Below are positions 34,913 through 46,003 of a stretch of DNA of 64,000 nt, in pieces. The stretch is taken from NCBI GenBank assembly GCA_023375785.1, contig SZWC01006672.1, positions 67,427-131,426 of the forward strand, in the 5' to 3' direction. The notes under the pieces were generated by a model. That model did not search any database. It had not been told where the DNA came from and saw only the letters and a program-made list of their open reading frames with translations. Within the stretch, counting starts at the first letter, position 1; every line of letters begins with the position of its first letter. This DNA is from Penium margaritaceum (taxonomy: Eukaryota; Streptophyta; Zygnematophyceae; Desmidiales; Peniaceae). The position numbers were made by a program, and so were the translations under genes.

Positions 34913-35819
34913 GACATCATAAGATATGCATTCTATTAGTCAGTAATATGAAAACCACCCATTGACATTGAAACATATGCCACTTTTCCATACCAGTGAT
35001 GGAATTGGCGGAATGAAGCGTCGTGGTGATATGCGTGTCATGCTGTTGTTAAACAGGGCCTGTAGAGCTTGGTCCACCTCGCCATCCACAGCATGGACAT
35101 GAGTGGCATACGATTCGCCCATCGTCCATATCAGAGTGCAGTCTTCACCAAGTGTGGAGTACTTGCGTGTAGTGTTAAAGGTTTGTACAGTGAAATATTG
35201 GTCATAACTTTTAATACACATGTTGATGTGCATCTAGACTAACGTCTTGTTATTGATGTAATCGTGTCATGATGTTGTACAAGGACCACCTCTTCCAACA
35301 GGCAAAGAAAGATTCCACAAGTAGTTTTTTTGTCTTGTCAGATAGATCCTCCAGAAATGTATACAGTGGGACTTTGATATCGATAACATTACCAAAGCGA
35401 TCCGCAAGGTAGATCAATTTGGGCCTTCTCTCCTAATGGAATGTCAACATTGGTGACCATGGCATGCAGATGGTAACATCGGAATCTTGTCTGAAGTAGT
35501 TGATCGTTGCTAGTTGTGACTATAAGAGAGAACAACTTTTGGATGAATACTGTGTAGAGTAATGGCAAGCAAAGTATGAACAGTGGAAAAAAATTACTTC
35601 CATCTTTTCTAATCTCCACAATTAGTGGAGGAAGAACTGGAAAATATTCTAAAAATGTCAATAAATAAACATTGCTTTGAGTATGTGAAAGATATGGACA
35701 GTAAGAGATGAGAATTATGCCTCAAATCAGAGATAAAAAGTTTGGAAAAAGAGCACACCTGACATGGGTGATCTAAGATCTGATTAAGTCAAATGAAATG
35801 CCAGTGTATGGGTTGTCAA

Positions 35820-36060
35820 TTTTCATTTCATTACACTGATGGTAGTGGGAAAATATTCTGAGAAGTACGCCTCTTGTACATCAACATATATGGACATGTC
35901 ATTGATGTTACTCCATATCTGATCAATGGTTGGTCCACTTTCATGCGTAGCTGAAGCAACGTGCATTTTTAATTTGTGTTCAATCAGAAACTGAAACCAC
36001 AAGGAATACTTAGTACCAATTTCAGTGTTCATATCACCGATGAAGATTGTCGGTGACGTA
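35820..36060 (-). pseudogene. Endonuclease domain (EEP family) of the Helitron
   Basis: The frame at 35823-36032 and the codons before it read 'PTIFIGDMNTEIG', then 'LWFQFLIEHKLKMHVASATH', 'GPTIDQIWSN' and 'YFSEYFPTTIS'. This is the C-terminal half of an exonuclease-endonuclease-phosphatase fold: the GD(F/M)N catalytic Asp-Asn pair, then the I-D and S-(D/E)-(H/Y)-x-P motifs. In Helentron-type elements such a domain lies after the helicase, as here. The N-terminal half of the domain should lie in 36060-36500 but is not readable there. The final His of SDH is Tyr, which also occurs in this Helitron-linked branch. Confidence 0.65.
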
Positions 36061-36240
36061 GTCTATGCCAATGTGTGTATGAGTGGGAGAAATTTCAAAG
36101 ACGATGGGCTGGGATAACAATACAAAAAAGGCACACATCTATACAGAAATGTAAGGCGCAATGTTTTGCCACCATTTCATGGCTTCAAACCCATCCCCAT
36201 TGTGGTGGTCCACAATGACATCCGTTGTTGCTATGAGAAG

Positions 36241-36275
36241 ACCTTCTACAATACTCAAATGGTATTGTAGGAGGT
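36241..36275. other. Hairpin, 14-bp stem
   Basis: Arms 36241-36254 (accttctacaatac) and 36262-36275 (gtattgtaggaggt) pair with one G-T wobble around a 7-base loop. A partial direct copy of the left arm lies at 36281-36300. It sits between the helicase and endonuclease remains. Confidence 0.7.
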
Positions 36276-36511
36276 GTTCTGTGAAGACCTCTTACAATAC
36301 TGTGAAGATGTGAAAGGGTATATGGATTGTGTATGTCATGGTGAGTTTCTGACAACATGATGAGATCTGTGTATTACGGTTCAGTTCTACTGTAACTTTT
36401 TTTTGCATGTTTTTGTAATCTTTGGACGTTCTGGTAGTAAATCTCAAAAGCAATTTCTGTACAGAACGAGTATAATGTTGGAAGACAACACATCATCATC
36501 TGTCTACGTAA

Positions 36512-36898
36512 TTATTTCATCTCGGCAACAACTTTTATTGATACTTTGATCTCATATTTGTCATAACAACCGATATGTATAAAACGTGTATCAGAGAAAT
36601 GACTGAGAGCAATGTAATACATGTGATGTGTCTGGTAGCCTGATAAGTCAACAAAGGCTTCTTTGTGGAATGTACATCCATGTGTCTTGTGGACTGTTAT
36701 TGTTGGCCTGAGGGTGAGTGTGCATCCTGGAAGGCCTGCAGTGGTTGTTTCACACCACCAACTGTTTTTGAAGAGACTGAAACTGTGGAGGCAACTGGTT
36801 CCAAGGATGGCAGAAAACTGATCAGAGATTGAGGCAATAGTTCTGGCCTGAATTTGACTGGGAATGTACACTTTTTCAAGGCTTACAAGCAGTGGCAT
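36512..36898 (-). pseudogene. PIF1 helicase, C-terminal part
   Basis: A 128-codon open frame. 'LTLRPTITVHKTHGCTF' (residues about 61-77) is helicase motif V (family form A-x-T-V/I-H-K-S-Q-G). 'YYIALSHFSDTRFIHI' (94-109) is motif VI (Y-V-A-L-S-R-V-x-x-x...L-x-I), with the arginine finger replaced by His, so catalysis would be lost. These motifs close the second RecA-like lobe of PIF1 helicases. The frame begins next to the SINE inserted at 36905. The order relative to the other helicase parts (43946-45378 and 37343-38022) is correct for one gene on the minus strand. Confidence 0.8.
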
Positions 36899-36904
36899 TT
36901 TATA

Positions 36905-37342
36905 GCCACTGGTCTAAGCTTTCCAGAACACCAAAGCATGCCAGATTTGAAGCTTCCTAGCAGATTCTATGGCTTCTAGAGTGGCCCTTGGTAGGGTATC
37001 TTTTTCCCACCTAGGAAGGCATCCCTTCCCTCCTCTAGAAGCTTTTGCCCCTTTCTAGATTCCTCAGCTTGCTTCTAGTAGGAGGGAAGGTGTCCAGAAG
37101 ACCAAGACACCTCTAGATGCCTTGTAGGACAAGTCACCCCTTCTATAAGGTGTGCCACCTTCCTGAACCCTCACCTGGCCTTCTAAAACCTTAACGAGGA
37201 ACTCTAGAGATTGAGCTAGCTTCATGGCATCTATTTTCCACCTCCCTTGAGGCAGGGCAGAATTTCATCTTGTGGGACTTGAACCCGAGCCCTGCCTCTA
37301 TAGGTGGACACCATTAACCACTAAGCCACTACGGCTTGTCTT
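36905..37342 (-). repeat. tRNA-derived SINE
   Basis: Read on minus, the element starts at about 37342 with a tRNA-like head. It has a perfect A box TGGCTTAGTGG (37318-37328) and, 32 bases on, a B box GGTTCAAGTCC (37275-37285), the internal RNA polymerase III promoter of tRNA genes. The acceptor arms do not pair, so it is not a tRNA gene. A body of about 350 bp follows, rich in tctagaagc-like segments. It interrupts the Helitron helicase. Flanking AGAACACCAAA (about 36925) and its reverse complement TTTGGTGTTCT (about 37345) were noted; no clear target-site duplication was found, so both limits are approximate. Confidence 0.75.
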
Positions 37343-38022
37343 TTTGGTGTTCTTTTTTGGAGTCACTCGTGCCATGGTGAGGAGCATTACTCCAACAGTT
37401 ATTGCATTCATGTGTGCAAGGGAAAACTATCTACCTAACATCTCCATTCTGTCATTACTTATTACCGTGAAGGTTTTCTCGATTCATTGATTGGTGTCCG
37501 GTTATGTAGAGAGTTTTTCATAAAAAAAGTGGGTATTGTGTTTTCATCGTTGTTGTTTTCCAACCAACTTGTTTACAAATTCCACCCAGACTGAAATCAC
37601 TTCATTATTTATAATTGATGCATGGCAGAGAACGTCTGTTGCACCGTTCACCAGACCATCACTAGTATCCAGAATTAAATTATTTGAACATGATACCCAA
37701 CATGAAGACGGTGTGGTTTCGTGAGGCTTGTAGTGTGATGTCTTTCATCCCCAGTTTCATCCAAAGGATGGTTGGTACGCTGTCCAATTCCATGACTTAA
37801 GTATGCATCTCATGCATGACAATGAGTTTAGCCGTCAATGCGATTTGAAACAAAGAAAGGTTATGTGCATCCATTTCTTGATTCGGTATGAAGAGGTGGA
37901 TGACTTCCCTTTTTTAACATCTTATTACAATCAACCAGAATTGATATAAAGAAATCATGACCTGCAGTGCTACGTTTTCCAAGAAGTCTGTCCAAAACAT
38001 TGCAGATGAGCCATCTTGTTGG
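37343..38022 (-). pseudogene. PIF1 helicase, middle part
   Basis: Helicase remains between the SINE and copia element C. Next to C, the minus strand continues the sequence interrupted at 43946 (helicase residues after the 'FLDLFFELKEL' segment). Near the SINE, 'ITVGVMLLTM' resembles the P-V-M-L-x-x-N segment of PIF1. The rest is too decayed to read. It is assigned mainly by continuity across the two insertions. Confidence 0.55.
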
Positions 38023-38675
38023 TGTTGATTGTTTTTGCACCTTATTCAGTATTGTAGGATGGATCAGGAATGCTCTGCCCCTTGTGGAGGTATGACCCCT
38101 GGATCCGTTGTCATGTGACTCAATTATGCTCTGTCTCATGTGAGATATGACCTATGAGTACACCATATGGGTGAGTGGTTACCTTGGCCATTTTGTTGAT
38201 TTGTCCAAGTGAGAGGTCACGAATTTGATCCTGGCCCCATCCACATCTTGTTTACTGTGGAAGCTTCCAAGAAAGAAATTTCGTAGCTTCTTGGATGTTA
38301 CATGGTTGGTCTGTCACCTTGACACTAGGATGATTATGTGTCAAGCCCACGGTGCAAGTCTATTGGTGACGTGGCTGGTTCAGGCCACTTCCTAGGAATA
38401 TTCTTTTGAGTTCTAAGACTGGATAGACAGCTATAAAAGAACTTGTCTTGCATGCTAATCAATTAATCCTTGCTTGATGCTCTCTTGCGTATTGACAACT
38501 TGAGCTCTTCTTCAGATGTTATGCTAAGGCGTTAGTACTCTTGAAGGTGAAGTGTATGCCTGATTAAGTTTGGGGTGCATGACAATGTCAACAAAGGAAG
38601 AAGGCCTAAAAACCATTGTGAGCTTTTTTGGTTTCGCGGCTTCTCTACCAAAGGTGGTTAGCTCAGTAGCTAACA
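38023..38675 (+). repeat. 5' LTR of element C
   Basis: 653 bp, TGTTGATTG...GCTAACA. Contains a TATA box (TATAAAAG, 38432-38439) that would start element transcription. Colinear with 43294-43945. Confidence 0.92.
38432..38439 (+). promoter_or_regulatory. TATA box in the LTR of element C
   Basis: TATAAAAG, conserved in the 3' LTR at 43701-43708 although the neighbouring bases differ between the two copies. Confidence 0.6.
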
Positions 38676-38891
38676 AAGGGTTATGGGCCCACTCCTCTGG
38701 TTAGGGAAGTTTCACGCATGCAACCGCTAAGGTCACAAGCAGTGAGAGCGCCTTCGCTCCCACCCAACTTCTCTGTTTGCAGGGCAACATCAGCAGGAGG
38801 GGAATGCAACACATGTGCACCTTTCTACCTTGGGAGCTGACATCAGCCTACATAAGCCTACATCAGCCTATATCTGCTTGCAACGGTCAAC

Positions 38892-41800
38892 GTGAATAGG
38901 GGAAGTAGTTGCCTCTTCTCACCAATAGCCTCCAGCGACCTCAAACACACAGGTTTATCGGCATCAACAACAGGTGCAGCAGTTGTAGTTGTCGGGATGG
39001 CAGGGATAGGGGAACCAGAGAATCATTCACCCATCCCAAAATTTGATGGAGAGGGGTTTGCGCTCTGGAAGTGGCAGTTTGAGATCATCATGGATGACAG
39101 AGATCTCCTAGGATATTTTGACGGAACTATCCCAGCACCAAAGGAGGAGAGTACTGACCTTGTGGCATGGGTCAAGCTCAACAAGAAAGCTCTCGCCAAT
39201 CTTGTATCCTCCATACAACCCTCAATCCTTTCACACATCAGCAATTATACAGTAGTAGCCGCGGCATATGCAAAACTTGGCAAGGTCTTTCAGTCCTCCT
39301 CAATTGCTAACCGTCTCTTCATTCTACAAAATCTCATCAGCATGGGACTTGGTGAAGGGGAGGATGTCTCCGACTTTATGCAAAAATTTGAGACGCTCTT
39401 GCAATAAGCCACCGGCATGGGGTGGGACCTAAAATCCGACATGCACGCCATGATTTTTCTGATGACGCTGCCGGAAAGTTGGGGCCCCATGATAACGGTG
39501 ATTGGAGGGTGGACTGAAGATCTAGTTTCCTACACCACCATCTCTGAGTATGTACAAAATGAAGCCATGCGTCGTAGCAGCAGTGAAGCAAACATGGCTG
39601 CCTTTGCCTCACGGAGCAGTTGCACCTTCTGCAATACCTCCTCCTCTGGGTACAGGGGAAACAACAGCACTAGCAACATTGGAAGGGGTACAAAGTGCCA
39701 AAGAAACTGCCATAGCTGTGGCAAGGCTGGACACTGGGCTCGAGAGTGCCGTGCACCCAAGAGAGAGGGAGGAGAAGGTGATGAATGGCGAGGGGGACAT
39801 GGTGGGAAGGATCTCACAAGCTTGATGGCTGAGTGTGCCTCCAACAAAGGGAGGGCGATACTCAGGCCAGGAGCTTACGGCCTCGACTCCGGCACAAACG
39901 AGCACACCACTTACAAGAAGAGAGACTTCATCTCTCTTGCTGCATGCAACAAAAACTTCAGAGTTGCCAACGGTAAGGTTGAGGCAGCTGAGGGGATTGG
40001 TGACAAGCTAGTCACAGTGGGTGTCAACGGTGGAGATTCCGACCTCAAGCTAGAGGGGGTGGTCTACTTGCCCTCCTTCACAGCCAACCTTCTCTCTGTC
40101 TCCAAGATAACTGACCATGGCATGACAGTGGTCTTCACAGAGAAGGAAGTGGTAACCGTTCCTACCAAGGACATCAACATCTCCTACTCTGCCAAGAAGG
40201 TTATCGCAGAGGTTCCTCCCGTTGATGGGCTCTACGTCTTGCTGACCAAAACTACAAATTCAATGGCTGAATCTTTGGTGGAGAGTGATGATGAGGAGAG
40301 CAGCGATGTACATTCAGATGGGGAAGGACATGCTCGATCAGCGGAAGCAATGGAAAAAGATGATTTAGTAACAAAACCGCAATCAAATACAACCACGGGG
40401 GCTGTTTATTCTAGCCTGTGCACATCCTCCAAAAACCTGTGGCACAGGCGCTTTGGGCACGTGGCTCATCGCACATTGGAGCTCATGGCAAAGCAGGAGC
40501 TAGTGTGTGTGATGGAGCTAGGTGATGAGGCAAAGGGAGCCGGCATCATGTGTGAGCCATGCCTTCAAGGCAAGGCAAAAAGGAAATTTTTAAAGCGCAA
40601 TGGTACGCGTGCTCTCGCACCCCTTGACCTTGTGCACTCTAAAGTGTGCGGTCCCTTCCGCATGCCATCAAATGGAGGCAGCAAATGTTTCCTCACATGC
40701 ATTGATGACAACAGCCGCAAGGTGTGGATATACTTTCTCAAAAAGAAAAGCAAGGTGAAAGAGAATCTGCAAGCCTTTCTCGCTGTGGTTGAGCGACATA
40801 GTGGAAAGAAGGTGAAGGCGTTCAGAACGGACAACGGGGGAGAGTACGAAGCTTGAAGGGAGTGGCTCAAGACACGGGGCATTGAACACCAGAAAACTAC
40901 GCCCTACTCACCTCAAAGCAATAGTGTAGCAGAGAGGATGAACCAGACGCTCCTAGGCATGACAAGGTGCATGCTCTTTGATGCCAAGCTGCCTCCTATG
41001 TTCTGGGCTGATTGAGCACGTACGGCTACCTACCTTGTGAACCTCACACCTGGAGCAGCTCTGCAAAGGCGAGGGAAGAAAAAGAAAACACAACAGTTGA
41101 AGACTCCTCGAGAAGCATGGTCAGGCAAGAAGCCGGATGCCTCCCATCTCAAGGTTCTCGGTTGCATCGTGTTTGCCAAGGTCAAGGCAAGTGAGGGCCC
41201 TGGAAAGCTCAATGCAAGAGCACGAAAGTGTATTTTCATCGGCTATGACATCGCCCACAAGGCTTATTGACTCTCGGACCAAGGGGCCAAGAAGGTCATC
41301 TGCAGCAAAGACGTGGATTTCTACAAAGTATCTGTGAGCAAGGGAGAGTATCTCAAACGCGAGAACGCTTCAAAACAAGGAGAGTGGGTCACTCTCCTTG
41401 AAGAGGGAGACGAAGCACCAGCACAATGGCATGGGATGGGTACTGCAACAGGAAGAGGAGGTCATGAAGATAACTTGGAGGAATTAGACTCTAATTCCGA
41501 CGTATCCGATCCTCCAGACAATGAGGAGGATGCGCCTTCCATCATCAATGACGAACCAGACCTCCAGCCTCCACATCAACAGCACCAACCACCAGGTTCA
41601 AGGAGCAGTTCACGCCTCAAAGTACCTCAGCAGCATTACGATGCAGATAAGGGTGAATGGACAGGTTTCAACAATTCATTCTTGGTTCAAGAGGAGCCAA
41701 TGTCTGTCACAGAGGCACTCACTCAGCCTGACAAAGCAGAGTGGGATGATGCAATTTGCAGTGAACTCAGCTCCATCAAAGAGAATGGGACATGGGTACT

Positions 41801-43258
41801 TGTGGACAGACCTGCCGGGGCTCATGTTATGGGGTCCAAGTGGGTGCTGAAAGTAAAAAGGAAACAGGATGGCATTATAGACAAGTACAAGGCACGGATG
41901 GTAGCAAAAGGATTCTCCCAACGGCCTGGCACAGAGTACGATGAAACCTTTACTCCAGTTGTGACATTTGCCTCCATCCGGTCAATGCTCGCCATTGCTG
42001 CTGCCGGGAACATGGAGGTCCTCTAGATGAATGTCAATACAGCCTTCCTTTACAGCAAACTTGACAAGGAGGTATTGATGGAGGTTCCGGAGGGGGTTGA
42101 TGGTCCTGAGGGCAAAGTGTGTAGATTGGTGAAGGCACTCTATGGGCTAAAACAAACGCCAAGACTTTGGTACCAAGAGATGGACACGTTCATGACCAAG
42201 GAGTCCTTCGTGCACTACGATAATGATCCTAGCATGTACGTGCATAAGAGTGACAAAGGGACTATGTTAGTTGCCTTGTACATTGATGACCTGATTCTAT
42301 GCTCTTCTTCAAAGCAGCTGCTGGACGATCTCAAGGGGCAGCTGAGTAGCAAGTTCGAGATGAAAGACATGGGCCCTCTTGACTTCTATCTTGGAATGAC
42401 AGTGCAGCAGGTACCATGAGCCTGAACCAGACAAAATACATCGACTCCATCCTCAAAAGATACGACATGGCAGATTGCAAACCTACCACCACACCCATGA
42501 GCTCAGAGTGCAAACTCTCCACCTCCATGTCCCCATCCAATGAAGCGGAGAAAACAGACATGTTGGGCATCCCATATCAGTCTGTAGTGGGCAGTCTGAT
42601 GTATGCCATGATCGCCACCCGATCAGATATAGCCCATGCTGTTGGGCAGGTGAGCCGGTTTGTGGCCAATCCCAGTCCACTTCATTAGTAGGCCGTGAAG
42701 CGCATCATGTACTACCTTTAGGGAACGCGGCACGTGGGGCTCCAGTTTGGAGGCATCGCTGGATCCGCATCACTGTGTCTCATGTGCTACACTGATGCTG
42801 ATTGGGAAGGGAATGTCGATGACAGAAAATCTACCACCGGCTTTGTGTGTATGTTGAATGGAGGTGCAGTCAGTTGGGCAAGTCGCAAGCAAGAATGTGT
42901 CTCTCTGTCAACAGCTGAAGCTAAGTACATCGCCTTGGCTGAGGTGTGTAAAGAGATGGAGTAGCTACGAAGCCTGCTATCTGAGATGAAGGCACCACGG
43001 GCAACGGCGACAGTCATTAAGATTGACAACATGAGTGCCAATGACATGTCAAAGAACCCCGTCCTGTCCAGGCACACAAAGCACATCGAGATCCGCTACC
43101 ACTACGCTCAAGCCTTGGTCTACAAGCAGACAGTGGAGCTTGAGTATGTCGGTACCAAGCTGAACCGGGCTGACATGCTTACAAAGCCACTGGACAAGGA
43201 TCTCCACCAGGCGGGCAGGCAAGGTATCGGCATGGTAAACTCAAGTAATGACAAATGA
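38892..43258 (+). pseudogene. Element C gag-pol region
   Basis: Fossil copia polyprotein. Gag starts in the 38892-39407 frame ('FDGEGFALWKWQFEIIM', a UBN2-type gag). The zinc knuckle CHSCGKAGHWAREC is near 39712-39755. The protease motif 'LDSGTNEH' is near 39885-39905. GAG-pre-integrase 'LWHRRFGHVAHRTLELM' and 'CEPCLQGKAKRKF' lie near 40440-40590. The integrase core has 'DNSRKVWIYFL' and 'FRTDNGGEYEA' (to about 40855). RT runs about 41700-42420 ('ALYGLKQTPRLWYQ', 'YIDDLILCSS'). RNase H runs about 42780-43230 ('YTDADWEGNVDDRKSTTG', 'STAEAKYIALAE', 'ADMLTKPL'). This order is diagnostic of copia. Broken at several points. Confidence 0.92.
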
Positions 43259-43293
43259 TGATGCCCACTGAGGCAAGGTGCAAGGGAGAGATA

Positions 43294-43945
43294 TGTTGAT
43301 TTTTTTTCACCTTATTTAGTATTGTATGATGGATCAGGAATACTCTGCCCCTTGTGGAGGTATGACTCCTGGATCCCTTGTCATGTGACTCAACTATGCT
43401 CTGTCTCATGTGAGATATGACCTGTGAGTACACCGTATGGGTGAGTGGTTACCTTGGCCATTTGTTGACTTGGCCAACAGAGAGGTCATGAGTTTGATCC
43501 TGGCCCCATGCACATCTTGTTTGCTATGGAAGCTTCCAAGAAAGAAAGTCTGTAGCTTCTTGGATGTTACATGGTTGGTCTGTCACCTTGACACTAGGAT
43601 ACTTATGTGTCAAGCCCACAGTGCAAGTCTATTGGTGACGTGGCTGGTTCAGGCCACTTCCCAGGAATGTGCTTTGGAGTTCTAGGACTGGACAGACAGC
43701 TATAAAAGGACATGTCTTGCATGCTAATCAATTAACCCTTGCTTGATGCTCTCTTGCGTATTGACGACTTGAGCTCTTCTTGAGATGTAATGCTAAGGCG
43801 TTAGTACTCTTGAAGGTGAAGTGTATGCCTGATTAAGTTTGGGGTGCATGACACATGTCAAAAAAGGAAGAAGGCCTTAAAACCTTTGTGAGATTTTTTG
43901 GTTTTGTGGCTTCTCTGCCAGAGGTAGTTGGCTCTGTAGCTAACA
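43294..43945 (+). repeat. 3' LTR of element C
   Basis: 652 bp, TGTTGAT...GCTAACA, followed by the TSD GTTGG. TATA box at 43701-43708. Confidence 0.92.
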
Positions 43946-45378
43946 GTTGGCCCATTATTGTATGTAACTCTTTTAGTTCAAAAAAGAGATCAAGAAAGAT
44001 GTGTTGTCCTGTCTGAAAGTGTACAATACTCATCAATCGCTGTAAAAGGTTTACACAAGTAACCATCCAAGACAGGTTTCAGTTGGAAACAATCACCAAC
44101 AAAAAGAACATTTACACCCCCAAATAGCATTTTTTTCCTTTCACCTCTCGCGTCCTTCTGTCCAGAAAATGCATGAGACATCATCCAACCATTAACACCT
44201 CCTCCAGAATGATGAATTCAACTGATGCCAACAGAAAACCAATGTTTTTTGTGATTCAGATGATAAAGAAAAATACAGGTTTTTCTTACATGCCAATTTC
44301 AAGGTGTGGTGTACAGTAAACTCATCAATGTTGAAGGCAGCAACACCTGTTGGTGCTAGTTTCAACACTTTGAGTATAGCATGGTCACTATTTGGGACAC
44401 CATTATAGAAACGTAAGGGGCACTTGTGCAAAGCATGCACATATGTAGATTACAAACACCAGTACCACCGGATACAATAAATTACACAAGTTCTTTCCTT
44501 CTGCAAATCGTGTGCACAATTTCATCAACGAATACAAGTTGTTCCATGTTCTGTCTAAAACTCACCGTGAAGAATTCTTCATTACTTTTTTCTTTTTCAG
44601 CAAACATCTTACGACCAACATGCTCTTACTTCACACCAGGTCTTCTCTGAAATCATTTGCACTCTGTTTTGATCTACGGTGCTGTCTTCATCCATTCCTT
44701 CATGTGATGCTTGGAGCGAGAATTTGAATTCCCTCAAAATCTTCTCCCACGTAGAATATATGGGTGAATACTCTTCCATCTTTTGTCTTCACTCATCTTG
44801 CTTTCCTAGGTAGATATTGGTAATCCACTCAGGGGTGAGATCATCCTCCTTTCGAAAGGGTACAAAAAGAAAAACTTGCCCTCATTTGTTGTGTTACTCA
44901 TCTCTGTCTGCTCAATTATGAACAAACCTGATGATTTGAGACGCTTTTCAAGACTTTATTTTTCAATTGAATTATAACCGTTTTGCTGTGAACCAAATAT
45001 TTGATTTCTATACTTTGTTCCCTTTTGTGGTGTAGCAAATGTTAAGAGTATTTCATGACTCACCACAAAATTCTTCGTCTTTCATTTGGTTCAAAATTCT
45101 CTCTGTAAACAGGTTTTGTTTTCTTGTAGTTTTATTTGGACATAAGGTCGGCAAAGCACTATGATTCAAGTTCCATTGGTTGCCTCTTGTATTGATAAAT
45201 TGCAGCATACTGAATAAACATGTCTTTTGATAAAGGTTCAAGCTTGCCTACCTCTTTCTTTGGTTTAACAAGTAAATCTTTTTTACCAAGGACTCAAATT
45301 CACAAAAACAAAGACCGACTAGAAAATCCCAATGAAGTTTGTGTCACCAAGGGCAATGCCTCCTGTGCAATGACCTCA
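43946..45378 (-). pseudogene. PIF1 helicase, N-terminal part
   Basis: Helicase motifs in order on minus. 'EVIAQEALPLVT' (45342-45377) matches the E-V-S-A-Q-E-A segment that leads into PIF1 in Helitrons, and 'EDDLTPEWI' follows near 44850. Walker A is SGGTGVCN at 44449-44472 (family G-G-T/A-G-V/T-G-K-S; the Gly-Lys-Ser is lost). Motif Ia is 'LAPTGVAAFNID' (about 44324-44359). Motif III is 'LFVGDCFQLKPV' (about 44071-44106), then 'FLDLFFELKEL'. PIF1 helicases unwind DNA 5' to 3'. The gene is dead: stops between motifs, several frames, Walker A lysine gone. Copia C interrupts it at 43945/38023. Confidence 0.85.
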
Positions 45379-45379
45379 T

Positions 45380-46003
45380 GATCGTGGATTAGTGAATTTA
45401 CAACATTTTATCAGTGTTTGACTTTTTTCCGTGCCGTCTTGTTTTTTCAATGCATCCATCACTGATCTCAACATATGACTCATTTACTTGTTTCCTTTGC
45501 ACATGTATGAAACAACGTAGCTTGCCACTCCATATGGATGTATACACATCTGAATGTCTATATCTGCCTACCAAAGTTTCAAAAAAATAGAGTTGAATGG
45601 GTTTGCACTTTGGTGTATTGGTTTTTCCTTGTACATCAGTGTTGTCTTTTTCAATGACAAGCAAACAGCCATAATTTATTCCACTTTACAAAGTTCACAC
45701 AGTTGGAGGAACTGTTTGTACTCAATCGTTTCAGTAACAAATTCAAGAGTTCCGACCATTTTGAAAAAAAATGTGTTGTGGTGTTCTTTGTCATGTTTTG
45801 TTGTTCCTTCATAAAGGGGAAGAAGTTTGACAGTAGACAAAAAATGTGGATGCAGAAACCCAAAGGCACGGGTCTTGAAGCTTGCAAGTGCACTTGTATG
45901 TTTGAAACCTTTGAAGATTATCAGGAATTCCATCCAAATTTGTTGTGATGTATTGATTACCATATTGAACAACCTCATCTAGAGAGTTCGCCTCCATATC
46001 TCA
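45380..46003 (-). pseudogene. Helitron Rep, C-terminal part with the tyrosine pair
   Basis: Continues Rep after copia D. 'LDEVVQYGNQYITTNL' and 'LQRFQTYKCTC' match the segment before the Cys-rich 'CRFGFP' motif ('FGFLHPHF' follows in another frame). 'ADIDIQMCIHPYGVASYVVS' then contains the Y-x4-Y pair of Helitron Rep (Tyr codons at 45532-45534 and 45517-45519), which attack DNA and hold the 5' phosphate. 'YMCKGNK' and 'MLRSVMDALKKQDGT' follow, as in the family. The reading frame changes between motifs and has stops. The HUH half lies at 52373-52381 on the far side of copia D. Confidence 0.82.

Larger units (their letters stand above)
38023..43945 (+). mobile_element. Copia element C, inserted in the Helitron helicase
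   Basis: A 5.9-kb Ty1/copia element with LTRs at 38023-38675 and 43294-43945. It is flanked by a perfect 5-bp target-site duplication, GTTGG (38018-38022 and 43946-43950). Gag, zinc knuckle, protease, integrase, RT and RNase H are all present in copia order. The sequence after the 5' LTR (aagggttatgggcccactcc) does not match the usual initiator-Met primer site. A purine-rich tract (gcaagggagagata) precedes the 3' LTR. The LTRs differ at about 50 of 652 sites by eye (7-8%). It is near full length and broken at several points. Confidence 0.93.

Noticed and set aside
37275-37342. A functional tRNA gene
   Set aside because: A and B boxes are present, but the acceptor arms do not pair and a long body follows, so a SINE head is the better reading.
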